A DNA stretch of 15,231 nucleotides from Flavipsychrobacter sp964461535 (GCA_964461535.1 CAYWUY010000066.1:1-15231); one strand, 5' to 3'; positions 8,301-15,111 are shown, numbered from the stretch's first letter. Numbers and translations are program-made. The notes: generated by a model from the sequence alone, not told the origin.

Positions 8301-10357
8301 GTATGTGTGCTAGATAAGCATAATCTAGATGTGCCGGTAATAGCTGCAGGAGAGGCTGTAACCGATACCACATGTGTAGCGGATATTGGACCACAAGCGT
8401 TTGTTTTGGTATAAGATATGGTTACAGAACCGCCTGTAGTGCCATACACAACACCAGAAGCATCTACGGTAGCTATAGAAGTAGCAGAGCTGCTCCATGT
8501 ACCGGTAGTAGAAGTATCTGATAAAGTAATAGTAGTGCCAGAACACATAGTAGTAGCACCGCTGATGGCGCCTACTACAGGGTAGGCTCTTACATAGATA
8601 GCTTTTTTACGTACCGCAGTTTCTCCGTTACAAGTGATAGTATATACTACAGTATCGCTTCCTGCAAGTGAACCAGTAAACTCACCGGTAGTAGCATTTA
8701 TGGTGCCGTGAGTGCCAGGATTTAAAGACCATACACCACCAGAAGTGGCATTGTTATACGTAACAAGATCGCCGGCGCATGCAGTATCTGGGCCCGTGAC
8801 ATTACTTATGATTGGCTTAGGAGCATTTCTCAATATAGAAATACCGTTAGAACCAGCATTGTTTGCTACTATGATATCACTTTTAGAGTCTCCGTCTACG
8901 TCGGTTATTGTTATACCTAAGCTACCTGAGAAACCTGATAAAAGTGAGGTTGTAAATGATAAGCTGCTACCTGATGAAGTATTTCTTGCGATGACAATAT
9001 TTGCTCCATATGACCCAGTGATAATTTCAGGATAACCATCCCCATTCAAATCTCCTGTAGCTGCAGTAAATGCTTGTGTAAGGCTAGGTGTTGATAATGA
9101 GATAGTAGTACCGAAAGAGAAACTACCAGATGTTGAATTATTAGGTACGATAATAATTGAACCTGGCTGATTTGCAACAATAATTTCTGGTTTGCCATCT
9201 AGATTTAAGTCAGAACATGTTACTTGTTGCATTGTAGGTGTTCCAACAGTTACTGTAATAGAATCGGCTAAAGTAAACCAAGAACTAGAAGCCAAGCTGG
9301 GTCCAGTTGTAGTATTACGTAATATGTATATTTTATTATTATTTCCGGATGCGGTTATTACATCTTTTTTTCCGTCGCCATCTATATCAGCCACAGCAAG
9401 TGTTCCTAGAGCTGAAAATATTGGAGTAACCCTAATGGAGGCACTGTCAAAGCTAGTAGTCAGAAAACTTGTAGCAGGTACTGATGCTATAGCATTATGA
9501 AAAATAAACACTCTACTTAAAGATGGATTAATGGCAACGTAATCTACCTTTCCATCTCCATCAAAATCTCCAGGAATACCCATAGCCATCGAACCTGAAG
9601 CGGGTCCAAAAGAAGTAGAAGATGAGAAAGCAATGGACCCTACCCCAGAGGATATATTTCTATAAACATAAGTTTTAGTTGAGTTATAGCATCCAGCCAA
9701 AATATCTATTTTGCCGTCACCGTCAAAATCAGCAAACTGAATATTCTGTACTTGAAGTGATGCAGTTAATTTGGTGACAAAAACAAATGATGATGAGGAT
9801 ATACTTCCACTTGTTCCAATATTTCTAAAAATCGTTATTGAGTCTCCCAAACCAGTACCTAGTGCTGTGGCATTAGCCACAGCCATATCTAATTTTCCAT
9901 CGCCGTCAAAGTCTGCAAAATTGGCATGAGCAGGGAGGTTGATACGCGAATTAAAATTAACTGCACTGTTGAAGTTTAGTGTGTCTTGATAGAAACAAGA
10001 GCTTTGAAACTTTGGTATGAAGCTTATTTTTTGATATGCTGAAAGTCTAGTAGATGAGTCTAAAACGCTTACAGGATATTCGCTAGCACCAGGGGGTACG
10101 GTAACGGTTAATGATGTGCTAGAGCCTGATATTACAGTGGCTCTGGCGCCTCCAAATCTAACAATGTTGAGGCCTGGGGTAGCATTGAAGCTACTACCGT
10201 TAATAGTTACATTCGAGTTTACGTTTTCAGGGTTGTTAGCTACAGACGAAATAGTTGGCTGTGCCAACACATCGGCTGAGGGTGTAATAGCAGTTGCAAG
10301 TATCGAAACGCACAAACCAAAGATACTTTTAAGCCTAGGGTACAAGATTTTCATCAT
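5369..10357 (-). CDS. Giant T9SS-exported multidomain surface protein (TIG, FG-GAP, Ig-like repeats)
   Basis: The frame gives 1662 codons including 34 unknown residues at an assembly gap. In order: a signal peptide (about 1-32); a TIG/IPT-like domain (about 34-115); seven FG-GAP/VCBS-type repeats (about 145-515) with Ca2+-loop cores such as DFDGDGKLD, DFDGDGKID and DIDGDGKKD; about nine Ig-like repeats of 70-78 residues (about 517 to the gap near 1183) of pattern ITG..VC.G...TL..T..GG.WS; four repeats of a second Ig-like type (about 1217-1560) with GGT.PTY.W..N and DGD.VTC; and a T9SS type A sorting domain (about 1565-1662) with LYPNPNSGSFSI and a terminal KQVIYFNINR. The expected path is Sec export, then T9SS passage across the outer membrane and anchoring or release. 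It is probably an adhesin or matrix protein; no enzymatic domain is visible. A terminator follows. No exact TAnnTTTG box was found upstream. The true length is unknown because of the gap. Confidence 0.9.
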   Translation of the reverse strand: MMKILYPRLKSIFGLCVSILATAITPSADVLAQPTISSVANNPENVNSNVTINGSSFNATPGLNIVRFGGARATVISGSSTSLTVTVPPGASEYPVSVLDSSTRLSAYQKISFIPKFQSSCFYQDTLNFNSAVNFNSRINLPAHANFADFDGDGKLDMAVANATALGTGLGDSITIFRNIGTSGSISSSSFVFVTKLTASLQVQNIQFADFDGDGKIDILAGCYNSTKTYVYRNISSGVGSIAFSSSTSFGPASGSMAMGIPGDFDGDGKVDYVAINPSLSRVFIFHNAIASVPATSFLTTSFDSASIRVTPIFSALGTLAVADIDGDGKKDVITASGNNNKIYILRNTTTGPSLASSSWFTLADSITVTVGTPTMQQVTCSDLNLDGKPEIIVANQPGSIIIVPNNSTSGSFSFGTTISLSTPSLTQAFTAATGDLNGDGYPEIITGSYGANIVIARNTSSGSSLSFTTSLLSGFSGSLGITITDVDGDSKSDIIVANNAGSNGISILRNAPKPIISNVTGPDTACAGDLVTYNNATSGGVWSLNPGTHGTINATTGEFTGSLAGSDTVVYTITCNGETAVRKKAIYVRAYPVVGAISGATTMCSGTTITLSDTSTTGTWSSSATSIATVDASGVVYGTTGGSVTISYTKTNACGPISATHVVSVTASPAAITGTSRLCLSSTHTLGNTTTGGTWSATPSSVALIGASSGAVTPVAVGIVAITYTKGSCYATAYDTIITVPTVSPITGSTSVCTGSDITLFNTVAGGTWSITTGASSASVGSTSGIVTGISAGAATVTYAVTNTCGTTPVYYPITVNTNPAAITGTTSVCPGANTTLSSLTPSGTWTVSAGTGSATIGSSSGIVTGGTAGTATVTYTAVGGCFRTTDITIYNLPDAISGSINLCMGNTTTLSSTTSGGNWSVASTTIATLSPSGSSTTVFAAAPGTTTISYTIPATGCFVTSPMTVNALPASISGPSAVCNGSTISLSSTTGGGSWYGIAGTGSVAVDPTFGFTTGITIGTATISYVIPATGCFTTTNILVNDVPNAITGPTQVCLGSTITLNTTSTGGLWSSSSAASISPSGVLTGATAGTAIVSYTYPATGCRALYNVSVNNLPGTLSGTSPICPSSTTTFSSTTTGGVWSSASTSIADVVSSTGLVTGMSAGTTTLTYTDPSTTCFRXXXXXXXXXXXXXXXXXXXXXXXXXXXXXXXXXXSISSSVAFPICEGDSVTFTPSPVNGGTSPTYFWYINNIYQSTSNTFRCALEPGDLVSCNMVTSAACPSVLSVADTFIGTVNPQVTPTLSLSTGIGDTVCLGALTAITGFNTNGGLSPSFQFKVNGIPVGPGVAGTYAYLPADGDVVTCIMTSNASCPSTPFAYDTLRLTVSPYVMANVIINASDTGCEGYNSVYTAVPIHGGTAPTYVWKVNGVTMGTGSIFSYIPTDGDIVTCTMTSNFPCATFPTVVSAPMTMHVFPVDLPVVSIATSPGFVMAPGTTATFTATVTDGGTAPTYQWYKNSVLIPGATNNTYVTNVLATDDSITCQVTNHDLCNGITVFGTTTVFITDNVGIHDVNANGSPNVILYPNPNSGSFSINGYIGNNNNETATITITNLLGQVVYATTSEAKNGIVDTTLSIQNTLSNGTYILTITSTSGKQVIYFNINR
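6713..6812. other. Assembly gap of exactly 100 N inside the giant gene
   Basis: The run is 100 N, a common placeholder for a gap of unknown size. It falls directly after the CFR motif that closes the last intact first-type Ig repeat and just before the second repeat type begins. The reading frame happens to continue on both sides at this length, but the real number of repeats and even frame continuity are not established. Confidence 0.97.
6813..8809 (-). repeat. Tandem Ig-like repeats, about nine units of 210-235 bp
   Basis: Within the giant gene about nine successive units each encode roughly 70-78 residues with a shared skeleton: a Cys near the start (VCxG), a GGxWS motif, an AGTxTxTYT strand and a second Cys near the end (PATGCF or similar). 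The two Cys per unit could form one disulfide each. DNA-level similarity persists in places: CCTGTAGCAGG (or one-base variants) recurs at 7047, 7260 and 7485, spaced 213 and 225 bp. Such periodic sequence explains why assembly broke at 6713. Confidence 0.8.
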
Positions 10358-10565
10358 AAATAATGTTAATTATTGCAGGTGAATATACAGTTAATCTAAT
10401 TAATAGCATAACATACACCCATATTAAATACGGCTGCATATTTAGCCCTAAAGGTAAGAATTTATATTAATAATTATATGTAGCGCCGGAATAAAGCCAA
10501 ATTATTTTCTCCTACTAAAATTTGCTTTGCACATCAAAATATTTACTTTTATATCTGCTAACTTT

Positions 10566-10573
10566 TATATTTG
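10566..10573 (+). promoter_or_regulatory. Candidate -7 promoter box (TATATTTG) for the Cys-rich protein and rhodanese genes
   Basis: The box is an exact TAnnTTTG match, identical to the boxes upstream of tsaE and lspA, and lies 49 nt before the ATG at 10623. Transcription would start near 10580, which is the first base of the hairpin described at 10580-10615. No -33 TTTG is seen at the standard distance. Confidence 0.45.
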
Positions 10574-10579
10574 CAACTA

Positions 10580-10615
10580 CTACTTTACATAAGTAGCGGT
10601 TTTTAACGTTAAAAA
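10580..10615 (+). promoter_or_regulatory. Structured 5' leader: two consecutive inverted repeats
   Basis: CTACTT (10580-10585) and AAGTAG (10591-10596) form a 6-bp stem round TACAT. Three bases later comes a 16-bp perfect palindrome, five T, AACGTT, five A (10600-10615), ending 7 nt before the ATG at 10623. If transcription starts near 10580 the leader is almost entirely these two elements. The second could act as RNA structure near the start codon or as a DNA-level operator. Confidence 0.4.
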
Positions 10616-10622
10616 ATTACAT

Positions 10623-11087
10623 ATGTCATTCCGTTTGAGGGCTTTACTTGTATTTTCTTTTTTTTGTTTAATGTCGTTTGCTTCTTCTGCTGAAGACTTG
10701 AACTATTTTACGCATACTAAATATTTTTACTTGTGCAGCTTTTCAAAAGAGTGTTCATTTTGTGAGTCTTGCTCTAAAGACATGCTTAAGGTAAAGATTA
10801 AAAATTTATCTTATAAGAATATTGCAAAAGTATATTACTCTTATTATTCATCTAATAACGATCAAGTGCTAGTAAGAGAAGCTAGGCTTGAAGGAGGTAA
10901 GATTGATGGCCAACAATTGGGCTATCTTACCTTGTGTGTGTCTCATAAGCTTCATTGGGCCATTACTGAAATAGAGTATACTGATGGCTCTAGCGTTAAA
11001 TTTGTAGTTGATGGCCCGCTTAGAAAGTTTCATCAAGAGGCTGACGAGTGCGATTGTAATGTAAATAATCCTTCTAGAGTTTATTAA
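10623..11087 (+). CDS. Small secreted Cys-rich protein of unknown function
   Basis: I do not recognise a family. The 154-residue product has a clear signal peptide (about 1-23, MSFRLRALLVFSFFCLMSFA followed by SSA), so it is exported. The mature part has six or seven Cys: C38, C44, C47 and C50 in a tight CxxxxxCxxCxxC cluster, then C105, C143 and C145 (CDC near the end). Clustered Cys in an exported protein suggest disulfides or a bound metal, but neither is shown. The central part (about 55-130) reads as beta-strands (LKVKIKNLSYKNIAKVYYS, ITEIEYTDGSSVKFVVDG) and may be an immunoglobulin-like fold. It is divergent from the giant gene across 265 bp and is followed after 10 nt by a rhodanese gene, with which it is probably co-transcribed. 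Confidence 0.75.
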   Translation: MSFRLRALLVFSFFCLMSFASSAEDLNYFTHTKYFYLCSFSKECSFCESCSKDMLKVKIKNLSYKNIAKVYYSYYSSNNDQVLVREARLEGGKIDGQQLGYLTLCVSHKLHWAITEIEYTDGSSVKFVVDGPLRKFHQEADECDCNVNNPSRVY

Positions 11088-11097
11088 TATTTGTTGT

Positions 11098-11394
11098 TTG
11101 CGCTCACTAACCTACCAAGAACTTATGCAATGGAAGGCTGACCATGTTCAGTATCAGTTGCTAGATGTAAGGGAAGATTTTGAGAGAGAAGACTATCATA
11201 TAGGTGGCATGCACATACCTATGGGTGATGTACTGGCTCAAAGTCAAACTATTCCCCAAAATATACCAGTAGTAGTTTATTGCCGTAAGGGTGTGCGTAG
11301 CGCCATAATCATACAGCGCTTAGAGGGTTTGGGTTATACTAACCTATATAATTTATCAGGAGGAATAGAGGCCTGTAGGTTAGCCGGTGGATAG
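11098..11394 (+). CDS. Single-domain rhodanese-like sulfurtransferase
   Basis: This 98-residue protein is a lone rhodanese domain without a signal peptide, so it is likely cytoplasmic. It carries LLDVREDFEREDYHIGGMHI (21-40), typical of the N-terminal half, and the active-site loop CRKGVRS (C62-S68), whose Cys would carry the persulfide. LSGGIEACR (86-94) closes the fold. Length fits the GlpE/PspE-like class. The start is taken as TTG at 11098, 10 nt after the preceding stop. Translation from the next Met (residue 10) would lose the first strand. Its physiological sulfur acceptor is unknown. The last 15 nt overlap the end of the convergent LD-carboxypeptidase gene. Confidence 0.87.
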   Translation: MRSLTYQELMQWKADHVQYQLLDVREDFEREDYHIGGMHIPMGDVLAQSQTIPQNIPVVVYCRKGVRSAIIIQRLEGLGYTNLYNLSGGIEACRLAGG

Positions 11395-12315
11395 TGGTAT
11401 TAGTGCACTTCCTTTTGCATGCACTTCAAAAGTATACTCGGCACCCAGTACCAAAGTGTGATTAATACTATCGTGTCCACAAGGAAAATTAAAGCCTACG
11501 GGATAGTTATACTCAGCTACTGCATTTAGTATTATTTCTTCAATTGTTTTACCAAAGGGTCTTTCAGTATCTTCCAAACCTGTAAAGTCACCTACTACCA
11601 ACCCTGCAAGATTTGATAGTTGATTGGCTCGTTTTAGTTGCATCAGCATTCGGTCTATTTGGTATAGATGTTCACCTATATCTTCTATAAACAGTAGTTT
11701 TCCGGCATAATCAACCTCAGAGATAGAACCCGTTAAATGACTAAGTATAGCTAAGTTGCCTCCGGTAAGTATTCCTTTTGCTTTGCCTGCTTTGTTGTGT
11801 ATTGATGCTTTCCCACTTATGATATTCGGTTGTCCAATAAGTGCATTTTTAAAGCTTAAAACATCGGCTCTTGTGCTATTATCTTCTTTAAAGTGTCCTG
11901 TCATTGGGCTATGCAGTGTTGGCACAGCTAGCGTAGCTTGTATATGGCTGTGCAGCACTGTAATGTCGCTAAAGCCACATAGCCATTTGGGATGTTTGCT
12001 GAAAGTAGAAAAATTAAGCTGGTCTATAATTCGGCTCATGCCGTAGCCACCTCGCCCCATTATTATTGCCTTTATTTTAGGGCTGTCTAACATGTGCTGT
12101 AAATCATGTGCTCTTTCCTCATCGGTGCCTGAAAAATAGTGATATTCATTACCTACAGTTTTCCCCAATAGAACCTTGAATCCCCAGCTTTCGAATAGTG
12201 TTTTAGCATAGGACACTCTTTCTTGCGATACATAACCAGATGGGCAAGTAATGCCAATGGTATCACCAGTTTGCAATTTTAGATTACTTATGTTAGATAT
12301 ACTATTACTTGTCAT
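11380..12315 (-). CDS. ldcA: LD-carboxypeptidase (peptidase family S66)
   Basis: Family S66 enzymes cleave the terminal D-Ala from murein tetrapeptides in the cytoplasm during cell-wall recycling. The 311-residue length is typical. IKAIIMGRGGYG (81-92) is a conserved family segment. The catalytic triad should be Ser116 (in CGFSDITVLH), Glu211 (in LFIEDIGEHLYQIDRML) and His281 (in FPCGHDSINH). No signal peptide is seen. The gene starts inside the end of the M1 peptidase gene, an 11-nt same-strand overlap (ATGACAAGTAA), so translation is probably coupled. Its end overlaps the rhodanese gene by 15 nt on the other strand. Exact substrate preference cannot be read from the sequence. Confidence 0.92.
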   Translation of the reverse strand: MTSNSISNISNLKLQTGDTIGITCPSGYVSQERVSYAKTLFESWGFKVLLGKTVGNEYHYFSGTDEERAHDLQHMLDSPKIKAIIMGRGGYGMSRIIDQLNFSTFSKHPKWLCGFSDITVLHSHIQATLAVPTLHSPMTGHFKEDNSTRADVLSFKNALIGQPNIISGKASIHNKAGKAKGILTGGNLAILSHLTGSISEVDYAGKLLFIEDIGEHLYQIDRMLMQLKRANQLSNLAGLVVGDFTGLEDTERPFGKTIEEIILNAVAEYNYPVGFNFPCGHDSINHTLVLGAEYTFEVHAKGSALIPLSTG

Positions 12316-14905
12316 GCTTGTCAGTGGCTAGTTGTTGTTGTAGGTATTCTTTATGCTCGCTCATCCGAGCGTTTTGTATCATGCTTTCAAATGTACTATT
12401 TAGCAGATTCAGTTTTTCGGTTTTATAGGTTGTGCTGCTATTTTTTATTTTCTCCTTTACATCAAATAATGCAGCAAGATAACCCTTCTTATGGCTGGTA
12501 ACTTCTTCTGTGGTGCAGTATTGTGCATAGCTAGCTAGTGCTATTTCATAAGCCGGAAGGTTATTGCTGTTTTGCAAATATTCCAATATGCTATTTAAAT
12601 AATCTTCTGTAGTCAGTTGATATTTATAAGGTAGTATAGTTTGATAAATAACAGTATCTGCTGCTTTTGCAGCCAAGCCTATAATCTCGTAGGCATTAGT
12701 AGCTAATGCCCCTGCAGGATTATTCTCTAGTGCATGTTTGGCTATTGGGTAGGCTGCATTACTATCTACTGCCCACAGATTTTGTATTGCTTCGCCGGCA
12801 ACAGCGTAAGAGCTATCATACACTAACTTTAGTAAAAGATCTTTATAACTATCAGGCTTATTATCATTTAGTATTCTAATTGCAGCTACACGGCATTTAC
12901 TGCTATTATCTTCTCTAGCTGTATACTCTAGTATTTGTAGTATTTCTTTAGAGGGTTTGTTTTGTCTCTTATTCAACAGTTTTATGGCTGTTTCTTTTAT
13001 AGTCTCATTCTTATCATTTAATGCTTTTAGTAGTAATGTATTTGTTATGCTATCTGTCTTTGCTTTTTGTAGATATTTTACGGCTAGTAGTTTGCTTATT
13101 ACAGACTTACTGCCTGTGTATTGTTGATAGTAGTCTTTGCTTGTTTTAGTTTCATTTATAGTTCCGGGTATTACGTGGTTCGCATCAAACACTACAGTTG
13201 GTGCGTTATCTTGTTTGTAAGGAATAATTATAGTGTCTCTCTGGCGTTTTAAGGTGTAGGCCATCATTTCATTGTCGGCTGCTCTTATTATTTCTAAGGT
13301 AAGTGGTAGTATATAAGTGTTGGTGCTATCTTGTGCAATGCAGATTTTTAGTTGTTGCAAAGAGTCTGAGGGTAGGTATTGAATATCAATTTTAGGATGT
13401 CCTCCTTGGAAGTAAAATTCATTGAAGAACCATTTATAATCTTTACCGGTTACTTTTTCTACGCTTTTGTGCCAATCAGTAGCTTCGGTATTTTTATAGG
13501 CATTGGTAGTTAAGTAATCTTGCATAGCCTTATAGAAGGCCTCATCTCCAATGATGTATTGTAGATAGTGAAGTATGGCACCGCCTTTATTGTAAGTTAT
13601 AGCATCAAACATTTCTTCCTTATCCTCATAGTAGTATCTGACTAGTGGAGTGTTATTTTCAGCCCTTCTAAACAAATATCTCTGTAAAGAGTTCCAAATA
13701 TGAATATCTGCAGCATCTTTGCCGTATTGGTGCAATAGCCACAGATATTCGCCGTAGTTGGCGAAAGATTCATTTACAGTAAGGTTAGACCACGATTTAG
13801 CAGTAGCATAGTCTCCAAACCACTGGTGGAAAAGCTCATGAGCTACCACCAGCTCATTATCAGGTTTGTCGCTAAGTAATCTGCTGTCACCATTCATAAA
13901 GGCACCAAATAAGGATGCTGAGGTATTTTCCATAGCGCCAGATACATAGTCGCGTACTACTATCTGGCTATATTTAGGCCAAGGATATGCTACACCAGTT
14001 ATGCTAGAGTAGTAGTCTAGCATTTTGAGTGTATTGCTAAATATAGTTGTAGCGTATTGGCTGTACTTGGGTTCAGTGTAGTACGATACTTCTTTATTGT
14101 TCCACTTTTCTTTAGTGGTACTAAATACACCCGTGGCAAACATGATAGTATATACAGGTATGGGTTGCTGCATAGTCCAATAGTCGGTTCGCGTGCCATC
14201 TTTATTATCAGCTTGCTTACTTAGTAGTCCGTTACTTAAGGTGGTAAAGTAGCTAGGAACTGTTAAGTCTATAGATAGTGTTGTTTTAAAGTTTGGTTTG
14301 TCTAGGGTGATTAGCCAGTTAGAATTAGCTTCGGTTTCTCCTTGTGTCCAGATTTGCATAGGCTTGTACGCTATACTACTGTCAGTATTTATAAAATATA
14401 GCCCCCTATCTGCGGTTATAGCCTTACTACCGCCAACGGTGTGTGCATAGGTGTTAGTGGTGTAGTAAAAGCAAAGCATTACCGTATCGGTTGCCTCCAC
14501 ATTTGTATTGAACTTTATGGTAAGCACACTATCATTATATGTATGGCTCTGTATTTTGTATTTGTTTGTGCTATTTACTAGTAGAATGCTGTCAATAGTC
14601 ATACTCTTTGCATCTAGCACAATACTATCGGTGGGGTAGAAGTGCGGCTTTAAGCTCAATATTTCTTTGCTATACGCTTGCTTTTTCTCTAAGTTAAATT
14701 TAAGTGATACTTGGGTATGGCAGATGTCCCATTCTTGTGGTGCTATTGCCTGATAGGTAAGTGTTTTGCTTTTTGCACTTACACTAATGGGGTCAAGTAT
14801 TATATTTTGTGTAGGTGTTTTATGTATTTTCCTTTCTGCACAAGAGCTGTTATATAATATAGTTATTGCAAAAATGCTGTGTAGCCATTTTGAAGATACT
14901 GTCAT
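12305..14905 (-). CDS. Lipoprotein M1-family zinc aminopeptidase with C-terminal HEAT-like repeats
   Basis: This is an M1 (aminopeptidase N-type) metallopeptidase of 866 residues. An N-terminal hydrophobic segment ends at a likely lipobox (YNSSC, Cys22), so the protein is probably a lipoprotein on the periplasmic side or outer membrane. The catalytic domain has the exopeptidase motif GAMEN (323-327), the zinc motif HELFH (356-360) with the third ligand Glu379 in VNESF at the usual x18 spacing, and the catalytic Tyr438 in ITYNKGG. The motif reads NES where most M1 enzymes have NEG. From about residue 600 helical repeat pairs (LLLKALNDKNETIKETAIKLL, VAAIRIL, GEAIQNL) resemble HEAT repeats, as in many Bacteroidota M1 proteins. 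Its likely role is trimming of imported or envelope peptides. ldcA follows with an 11-nt overlap. The only Met that keeps the signal peptide is the one at 14905, just 4 nt after a TATCTTTG box. Confidence 0.92.
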   Translation of the reverse strand: MTVSSKWLHSIFAITILYNSSCAERKIHKTPTQNIILDPISVSAKSKTLTYQAIAPQEWDICHTQVSLKFNLEKKQAYSKEILSLKPHFYPTDSIVLDAKSMTIDSILLVNSTNKYKIQSHTYNDSVLTIKFNTNVEATDTVMLCFYYTTNTYAHTVGGSKAITADRGLYFINTDSSIAYKPMQIWTQGETEANSNWLITLDKPNFKTTLSIDLTVPSYFTTLSNGLLSKQADNKDGTRTDYWTMQQPIPVYTIMFATGVFSTTKEKWNNKEVSYYTEPKYSQYATTIFSNTLKMLDYYSSITGVAYPWPKYSQIVVRDYVSGAMENTSASLFGAFMNGDSRLLSDKPDNELVVAHELFHQWFGDYATAKSWSNLTVNESFANYGEYLWLLHQYGKDAADIHIWNSLQRYLFRRAENNTPLVRYYYEDKEEMFDAITYNKGGAILHYLQYIIGDEAFYKAMQDYLTTNAYKNTEATDWHKSVEKVTGKDYKWFFNEFYFQGGHPKIDIQYLPSDSLQQLKICIAQDSTNTYILPLTLEIIRAADNEMMAYTLKRQRDTIIIPYKQDNAPTVVFDANHVIPGTINETKTSKDYYQQYTGSKSVISKLLAVKYLQKAKTDSITNTLLLKALNDKNETIKETAIKLLNKRQNKPSKEILQILEYTAREDNSSKCRVAAIRILNDNKPDSYKDLLLKLVYDSSYAVAGEAIQNLWAVDSNAAYPIAKHALENNPAGALATNAYEIIGLAAKAADTVIYQTILPYKYQLTTEDYLNSILEYLQNSNNLPAYEIALASYAQYCTTEEVTSHKKGYLAALFDVKEKIKNSSTTYKTEKLNLLNSTFESMIQNARMSEHKEYLQQQLATDKHDK

Positions 14906-14909
14906 AAAA

Positions 14910-14917
14910 CAAAGATA
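14910..14917 (-). promoter_or_regulatory. Candidate -7 box (TATCTTTG) ending 4 nt before the M1 peptidase ATG
   Basis: On the minus strand the sequence reads TATCTTTG-TTTT-ATG. The box fits TAnnTTTG and has exactly the same 4-nt distance to the start codon as the box of the TolC-family gene. A transcript from it would have little or no leader. No -33 TTTG is seen; the TTTTTAGG/GGGTAT motif region at 14926-14958 occupies the upstream side. Confidence 0.4.
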
Positions 14918-14925
14918 AGCGTGTA

Positions 14926-14958
14926 GTTTTTAGGTTTTTATACCGCTTTTTAGGGTAT
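14926..14958. promoter_or_regulatory. GGTAT/ATACC motif pair upstream of the M1 peptidase gene
   Basis: Two direct copies of a TTTTTAGG-type half-site lie here (about 14927-14934 and 14947-14954). ATACC (14940-14944) and GGTAT (14954-14958) also face each other across 9 bp. The 13-mer CTTTTTAGGGTAT at 14946-14958 is identical, on the opposite strand, to an arm of the palindrome at 5035-5047. The pair lies 21-53 bp upstream of the M1 start, where a regulator could act. The link to the 5006-5149 cluster is inferred from sequence only. Confidence 0.35.
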
Positions 14959-15080
14959 TTGCTATAGTTATATTGAGTGTTATAATAAATATATGTATGG
15001 TCTTATGAGGCTGTAAGCCTTATTGGTATTGGTTTTGATCATATACTGTTAATAAAAGTGTGTCATTTTAGGTTATTTTA

Positions 15081-15111
15081 TTTGCTAGGCTGGAAAAACG
15101 CCGTACATTTG
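15081..15111 (+). promoter_or_regulatory. Strong Bacteroidota-type promoter (TTTG-N19-TACATTTG) facing the right edge
   Basis: TTTG at 15081-15084 and TACATTTG at 15104-15111 are separated by exactly 19 nt, the best full match to the -33/-7 consensus in the window. Downstream are GCAACCCCAATCG, a possible small hairpin (CCCAA at 15116-15120 with TTGGG at 15133-15137), and AAGAGAAGTTCTT (about 15147-15159). This arrangement resembles, from memory, leaders that precede 16S rRNA operons in this phylum, including the GTTCTT element. No gene for it lies inside the window. Confidence 0.6.

Noticed and set aside
6813..8809. Periodic DNA considered as a CRISPR array or satellite
   Set aside because: Units are 210-235 bp, diverged, in frame and encode a consistent Ig-like skeleton, so they are protein repeats.
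8712..9500. Two plus-strand frames of 102-107 codons (8712-9035 and 9192-9500) within the giant gene
   Set aside because: They mirror the FG-GAP and Ig-like repeat coding on the other strand; the biased composition of Ser/Thr/Gly repeats keeps the opposite frame open. No start context or motif supports them.
15008..15020. AGGCT-GTA-AGCCT inverted repeat considered as a terminator
   Set aside because: The stem is five pairs plus weak extension, with no adjacent T-run on either strand long enough for an intrinsic terminator.
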